From Staphylococcus sp. ACRSN (lineage in GTDB: Bacteria; Bacillota; Bacilli; Staphylococcales; Staphylococcaceae), in assembly GCF_022346615.1 (NCBI RefSeq), contig NZ_JAKRNS010000010.1, forward strand, positions 1 through 64,000: a DNA stretch of 64,000 nt, in the 5' to 3' direction. The position numbers and the translations under genes were made by a program. Shown one piece after another: positions 58,745 to 64,000 of this stretch (position 1 is its first letter; each line of letters begins with the position of its first letter). The notes under the pieces were generated by a model. It searched no databases. It worked only from the letters and a program-made list of their open reading frames with translations, and had not been told where the DNA came from.

Positions 58745-59017
58745 TTATTTAACTGCGTCTTTTAAAGCTTTACCAGCTTTGAATGCTGGAACTTTGCTTG
58801 CAGGGATATCAATTTCTTTACCAGTTTGAGGGTTACGGCCTTTACGTGCAGCACGTTCGCGTACCTCAAAGTTACCGAATCCAATTAATTGTACTTTTTC
58901 ACCTTTAGAAAGTGATGATTGAATTGATTCGAATACTGCATCAACAGCTAAACCTGCTTCTTTTTTAGTTAACTCAGCTTGTTCAGCTACAGCATTGATT
59001 AAATCTGTTTTGTTCAT
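58745..59017 (-). CDS. hup: DNA-binding protein HU
   Basis: 90 residues, typical [14 protein letters not shown] opening, [21 protein letters not shown] arm and [12 protein letters not shown] end. Bends and compacts DNA. Own terminator, so probably transcribed alone; the 262-bp gap to hepS carries the hepS promoter region and no gene. Confidence 0.97.
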   Translation of the reverse strand: MNKTDLINAVAEQAELTKKEAGLAVDAVFESIQSSLSKGEKVQLIGFGNFEVRERAARKGRNPQTGKEIDIPASKVPAFKAGKALKDAVK

Positions 59018-59186
59018 TATGAATTCACCTCCCCTAGGGTCTATAATGATAACTTTGTATCATTATGCTTTGACTTTAACACAACGATAATAACTACTGC
59101 AACGATTTATGCGCAAAAAACCTTGAAATAATGGGATTTTGATGACAAAATGTTATAATTTTAATTAAAAGTGTAAAAATACTTTG

Positions 59187-60185
59187 TTATTCAGACTTTT
59201 TCCCACGACCCATTAAATCTTTCACACTCTCCGTAACAGGTCTATTTTCAAATAAAACGCTATATAAAGCTTCTGTGATTGGCATTTCAACATTGTGCGC
59301 TTTTGCTAAATGATGAACCGATTGAGTAGTATAAACACCTTCTACTACCATATTCATTTCGTCTAAAGCTGTTTCTAGAGATTTACCCTCTCCTAATTTA
59401 TAACCTAAAGTGAAATTACGAGAATGTGTAGACGTACATGTGACAATCAAATCACCAATACCACCTAAGCCTAAGAATGTAAGCGGATCAGCGCCAAGTT
59501 TTTCACCTAGGCGACTAATTTCAGCAAGACCACGTGTCATAAGAGCAGCTTTAGCATTATCACCAAAGCCCATGCCAGTTATTACGCCACTTGCCACTGC
59601 GATAATGTTTTTTAAAGCTCCGCCTAATTCAACACCGACTAAATCATCGTTAGTATATACGCGTAAATAATCATTCATAAATAAATCTTGTGTTAATAAG
59701 CTAACTTCTGAAGATTTTGAAGAAGCAGCTACGGTTGTTGGTTGCTTAATCACTACTTCTTCAGCATGACTAGGACCAGACAATACACCGATGCCTGCAT
59801 TGTGTTCAGGTGATATAGAATCTTCTAACATTTCAGAGACGCGTTTGAATGTTTCATTTTCAATACCTTTTGCAACATGGATAAATGTTTTTTTAGTAGA
59901 TATTAGACTATCTATTTTTTTAGCAATTTCGCGCATTGCTTTTGTTGGCAACGCCATTAAATATACATCAGCAAATTGTGTCGCTTGTTTGATATCCAAT
60001 GTTGCATTTATAGATGAATCTAAAATAGCATCATTTAAATATTTAGTATTTTTATGATGTTCATTGATATCGTTAATTGTCTGTTCATTTTTACCCCACA
60101 TTAATACTTGATGTCCATTTTCAGCTAAAACATTAGCAAGTGCGGTTCCAAAACTTCCAGTACCAAATACTGTAACTTTTGACAT
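59187..60185 (-). CDS. gpsA: Glycerol-3-phosphate dehydrogenase [NAD(P)+]
   Basis: 332 residues. Rossmann [13 protein letters not shown], then the catalytic Lys region [16 protein letters not shown] and [14 protein letters not shown]. Supplies sn-glycerol 3-phosphate for phospholipids. Follows der by 19 nt. Confidence 0.97.
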   Translation of the reverse strand: MSKVTVFGTGSFGTALANVLAENGHQVLMWGKNEQTINDINEHHKNTKYLNDAILDSSINATLDIKQATQFADVYLMALPTKAMREIAKKIDSLISTKKTFIHVAKGIENETFKRVSEMLEDSISPEHNAGIGVLSGPSHAEEVVIKQPTTVAASSKSSEVSLLTQDLFMNDYLRVYTNDDLVGVELGGALKNIIAVASGVITGMGFGDNAKAALMTRGLAEISRLGEKLGADPLTFLGLGGIGDLIVTCTSTHSRNFTLGYKLGEGKSLETALDEMNMVVEGVYTTQSVHHLAKAHNVEMPITEALYSVLFENRPVTESVKDLMGRGKKSE

Positions 60186-60204
60186 GGTATCCCCTCCGGT
60201 CTTA

Positions 60205-61515
60205 TTAATTTCGTTTTCTTGGTATAATATGCACTGGTGTTCCTTCGAAACCGAATGCAGATCTGATTTGGTTCTCTAGGTAACGCTTATAAGAAAAATG
60301 CATTAACTCTACATCGTTTACAAATACGACAAATGTTGGTGGTTCTATAGCGACTTGGGTCGCATAAAATACATTTAAACGACGACCTTTGTCAGTAGGT
60401 GTAGGATTCATCGAAATTGCATCTGTTATAACTTCGTTTAGTGTTGAACTTTGAACACGTTTCTTATGGTTTTCACTTGCTTCTTTAATATAAGGGAACA
60501 ATGTTTTTAATCTTAATTTTTCTTTTGCAGAAATAAATGCAACTTCTGCATAATCTAAGAATTGAAATTCTTTACGAACTTCGTCTTTAAATTCTTTCAT
60601 TGTATTTGTTTCTTTATCGACTGTATCCCATTTGTTAACTACGATAACAATCGCTTTACCTTCTTCATGAGCATAACCTGCGACTCTTTTATCTTGCTCG
60701 ATAATACCTTGTTCAGCATCAATGACTATTAAGATAACGTTTGATCGTTCAATCGCTTTTAATGCACGTAATACAGAATATTTTTCAGTATTTTCATATA
60801 CTTTACCTTTTTTACGCATACCAGCAGTGTCAATCAATACATAGTCTTGATCATCATAGCTATATTCAGTATCGACAGCATCACGTGTAGTACCTGCAAC
60901 ATTAGAAACGATGACACGTTCTTCGCCTAAAATAGCATTGACTAGACTTGATTTACCAACATTTGGTCTACCAATTATAGATAATCTAATCGTATCATCA
61001 TCATAAGGATCTTCTTCTTCTTCTTTAAAATGTTTTACAACTTCATCTAATAAGTCACCCAAGCCTAAGCCATGTGACCCTGAAATAGGATATGGTTCAC
61101 CAAAACCAAGTGAATAGAAATCATAAATTTCAATTCTCATTTCAGGATTATCGACCTTGTTTACTGCGAGAACGACAGGTTTTTTAGATTTATAAAGCAT
61201 TTGAGCAACCATTTCATCACTTTGTGTTAACCCTTCTCGAACGTTAACCATAAAAATAATTACGTCTGCTTCGTCTATTGCAATTTCTGCTTGTGCTTTG
61301 ATTTGTGTTTGGAATGGTGCATCACCAATTTCGATACCACCAGTATCAATAATATTGAAATCATGTGTTAACCATTCACCTGATGAATAAATTCTGTCTC
61401 GAGTTACACCGGGTGTATCTTCAACGATAGATACACGTTCGCCGACGACTCTGTTAAAAATTGTAGATTTACCAACGTTCGGCCTTCCTACAATTGCTAC
61501 TATAGGTTTAGTCAT
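60205..61515 (-). CDS. der: Ribosome-assembly GTPase Der (EngA)
   Basis: 436 residues with two tandem G domains, each complete ([48 protein letters not shown]) and a C-terminal KH-like domain ([11 protein letters not shown]). Essential for 50S subunit maturation. Heads der-gpsA. Confidence 0.97.
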   Translation of the reverse strand: MTKPIVAIVGRPNVGKSTIFNRVVGERVSIVEDTPGVTRDRIYSSGEWLTHDFNIIDTGGIEIGDAPFQTQIKAQAEIAIDEADVIIFMVNVREGLTQSDEMVAQMLYKSKKPVVLAVNKVDNPEMRIEIYDFYSLGFGEPYPISGSHGLGLGDLLDEVVKHFKEEEEDPYDDDTIRLSIIGRPNVGKSSLVNAILGEERVIVSNVAGTTRDAVDTEYSYDDQDYVLIDTAGMRKKGKVYENTEKYSVLRALKAIERSNVILIVIDAEQGIIEQDKRVAGYAHEEGKAIVIVVNKWDTVDKETNTMKEFKDEVRKEFQFLDYAEVAFISAKEKLRLKTLFPYIKEASENHKKRVQSSTLNEVITDAISMNPTPTDKGRRLNVFYATQVAIEPPTFVVFVNDVELMHFSYKRYLENQIRSAFGFEGTPVHIIPRKRN

Positions 61516-61655
61516 AACTAACTTCCTCTCTTTTTTAATCTCTATAATTTTATCACATGGTTTAATTAATTCAAAAGAAATATTAAATCTATAGGTTTAA
61601 TATATAATGTTACTTCGCAAAATGTGTAGTTTGTCTATCATATATCACTACATAA

Positions 61656-61695
61656 AAAATAATCTTGTCCTAATGTAATGGTTAGGACAAGATTT
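61656..61695 (-). terminator. Terminator of rpsA
   Basis: Thirteen-bp stem AATCTTGTCCTAA (61661-61673) with its complement (61682-61694) and a TTTTTTATG tail on the minus strand, 20 nt past the rpsA stop. Confidence 0.93.
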
Positions 61696-61716
61696 AAATT
61701 GGTATATATGGTCGTA

Positions 61717-62910
61717 TTAAAATTTAAAGTCTTTTAATTTATCGCCAAATACATCACCTAGCGTTGGGTTATCATCTTCATCTGATGAGTTATCTAGGTA
61801 TGATTGTGTAGTTTGTTTATCACTTTCTTGATTGTGATCATCCGCTTCATCATTTGGTAAAGTAGCTTTAATTGATAATGAAATACGTTCATTTTCAATG
61901 TCTACGCCTAATACTTTTACTTTAACCTCTTGGCCTGGTTCAAGCACTTCACTTGGTGTACCAATATGTTTATGACTAATTTCAGATATGTGTACTAATC
62001 CTTGAACACCTGGTTTAATCTCAACAAAAGCACCAAATTCGGCTAATCTTATCACCTTGCCGTCAATAACATCACCTTCATTAAATTTACCATTGATTGA
62101 TTCAAATGGACTAGGTAATGTATCTTTAATTGATAGAGAAATTCTCTCAGAGTCTTTATCAATTGATTTAACTCTTACTTTCACATCGTCACCAATAGAG
62201 ACAACATCTTCAGGTGATTTAACATGTTCGTGTGATAATTCTGATACATGTACTAAACCATCTACGCCACCAATATCAATGAATGCACCAAAGTTTGTTA
62301 AACGAGCAACCTTACCATCGATAACATCAGCTTCATTTAACGATGAAAGTAACTCGTCTTTTTTCTCTGCATTTTCTAATTCTTCTACTGCTTTTCTACT
62401 AAGGATGACGCGATTATTTGCAGGGTCTAATTCCTCAACTTTTAATTTTAAGACTTGACCTTCAAAATCAGAAAAATCTTCAATAAAATCAGTTGAAATT
62501 AATGAAGCAGGTACGAAACCTCTTTGTCCCACATCAACAACTAATCCACCTTTAACTACTTCTGTTACTTTGGCTTCAATTGTTTCATTGTTATCAAGCT
62601 GTTCTTGCAGGAATTCATAAGATTTCTCTGTTTCAAGTTGACGTTTTGAAAGTATATATGCACCTGTTTCATTTTCTTCGTCATACTCAACTTTTGTAAC
62701 ATATGCACCAATTTCATCACCGACTTTCACAGCATCACTAGGTGTATCAATATGATGTGTGGAAAGTTGACTAATAGGGATAATACCATTAAACTTACTA
62801 CCGTTTACATGAACAATTACTTGCTTTTCTTCTATTTCTAGAACTTCGCCAGTAACCTTGTCCCCTTCTTTAATATCATGGATCATTGATTCGTTGAATT
62901 CTTCAGTCAT
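61717..62910 (-). CDS. rpsA: 30S ribosomal protein S1 homologue
   Basis: 397 residues with four S1 RNA-binding repeats (starting near 17, 103, 191 and 275), against six in E. coli, followed by an acidic, low-complexity tail (about 350-385). In low-GC Gram-positives this shorter protein (YpfD) is not always essential and may bind mRNA rather than act as a core ribosomal protein. An extended -10 (TGTTATAAT) precedes it. Confidence 0.94.
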   Translation of the reverse strand: MTEEFNESMIHDIKEGDKVTGEVLEIEEKQVIVHVNGSKFNGIIPISQLSTHHIDTPSDAVKVGDEIGAYVTKVEYDEENETGAYILSKRQLETEKSYEFLQEQLDNNETIEAKVTEVVKGGLVVDVGQRGFVPASLISTDFIEDFSDFEGQVLKLKVEELDPANNRVILSRKAVEELENAEKKDELLSSLNEADVIDGKVARLTNFGAFIDIGGVDGLVHVSELSHEHVKSPEDVVSIGDDVKVRVKSIDKDSERISLSIKDTLPSPFESINGKFNEGDVIDGKVIRLAEFGAFVEIKPGVQGLVHISEISHKHIGTPSEVLEPGQEVKVKVLGVDIENERISLSIKATLPNDEADDHNQESDKQTTQSYLDNSSDEDDNPTLGDVFGDKLKDFKF

Positions 62911-63205
62911 CTTGTCTGCCTCCTTATTACACTACATAATTATAACATCTTATAAACTGTCAAAATTGTCAAGAAATTCCACTCTATTTGAGGAATGCCA
63001 TACATTTTGTTATAAAAATGTAAAAATAGTCATTTTTAACTCACGGAAATTTAATGAATTTTACTTATATTTTACATTTATGCCAATATATGTAGTCATA
63101 AAATCATAAAACATTGTACATCCTTGTTATACCCTAATCGAAATAATATATAACTTTTTTAGTCAAATTTGAAATATGAGTTATGCAGATAGATCACTGT
63201 CAGAA
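62911..63205. other. 295-bp leader/promoter gap between cmk and rpsA
   Basis: The minus strand has an extended -10 (62947-62939) giving a short rpsA leader of about 20 nt, TTGACA-like elements upstream at unsuitable spacing, and a small hairpin (ACATTTT with AAAATGT near 63003-63021). No gene and no recognised leader RNA. Confidence 0.45.

Positions 63206-64000
<795 letters not shown>

Overview
This is a low-GC stretch of a Firmicutes chromosome from the genus Staphylococcus. The gene order arlRS - murG - ctpA - crr - msrAB - dfrA - thyA - cvfC - dynA - rnpB - gpsB - recU - pbp2 - nth - dnaD - asnS - dinG - birA - cca - bshA - aroABC - ndk - hepT/menaquinone genes - hup - gpsA - der - rpsA - cmk - ansA follows the order I remember for S. 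aureus and its relatives. Many proteins are near but clearly not identical to the S. aureus versions I recall, so this looks like another Staphylococcus species; the exact species cannot be settled from sequence reading alone. Nearly all genes point left (minus strand). I saw no phage, transposon, CRISPR or tRNA gene.

Region by region. (1) 1-6000: an accessory sugar cluster. Two Gfo/Idh/MocA dehydrogenases and two metal-dependent TIM-barrel isomerase/epimerase-like proteins form one leftward unit, with a divergent AraC-type regulator and a CcpA (cre) site inside it. An orphan XRE-cupin regulator follows, with a perfect inverted repeat at its promoter. (2) 6000-6400: terminators and a possible 60-nt small RNA or 22-codon micro-ORF. 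(3) 6397-12690: odhAB (2-oxoglutarate dehydrogenase) and the ArlRS two-component system. (4) 12700-13100: a Fur-controlled small RNA on the plus strand matching IsrR in position, size, C-rich motifs and terminator. (5) 13151-23500: housekeeping and stress genes: PAP2 phosphatase, murG, an acetyltransferase, ctpA, yozE, crr, msrBA, degV, dfrA, thyA, brxA, cvfC and two small proteins. (6) 23650-25730: a preQ1-I riboswitch and the queuosine-precursor transporter it controls, a small hydrolase and an RNase H-like protein. The large ebh adhesin and neighbouring norB/ald-type genes that I recall here in S. aureus are absent. (7) 25737-34600: a 5'-3' exonuclease, the double dynamin DynA, an NAD(P)-binding protein, RarD, an rRNA methyltransferase, RNase P RNA and gpsB. 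(8) 34600-48300: the recU-pbp2 cell-wall/recombination pair opposite the ypoC-nth-dnaD-asnS-dinG-birA-cca-bshA-ypjD series. (9) 48545-56076: YugP-type metalloprotease, ypjA, ypiB, ypiA, aroA-aroB-aroC and ndk. (10) 56215-64000: heptaprenyl diphosphate synthase with menaquinone methyltransferase, HU, gpsA, der, rpsA, cmk and the 5' end of an asparaginase gene.

The most interesting parts are non-coding or accessory: the keto-sugar-like cluster, the IsrR locus with Fur boxes that may also reach the arlR promoter, the preQ1 riboswitch that masks the ribosome binding site of a TTG-start transporter, the putative small RNA at 6217-6276, and a possible AUU start codon in the small zinc-finger gene. 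Start codons were moved inward from the longest frame wherever a Shine-Dalgarno (SD) sequence pointed to an internal start.
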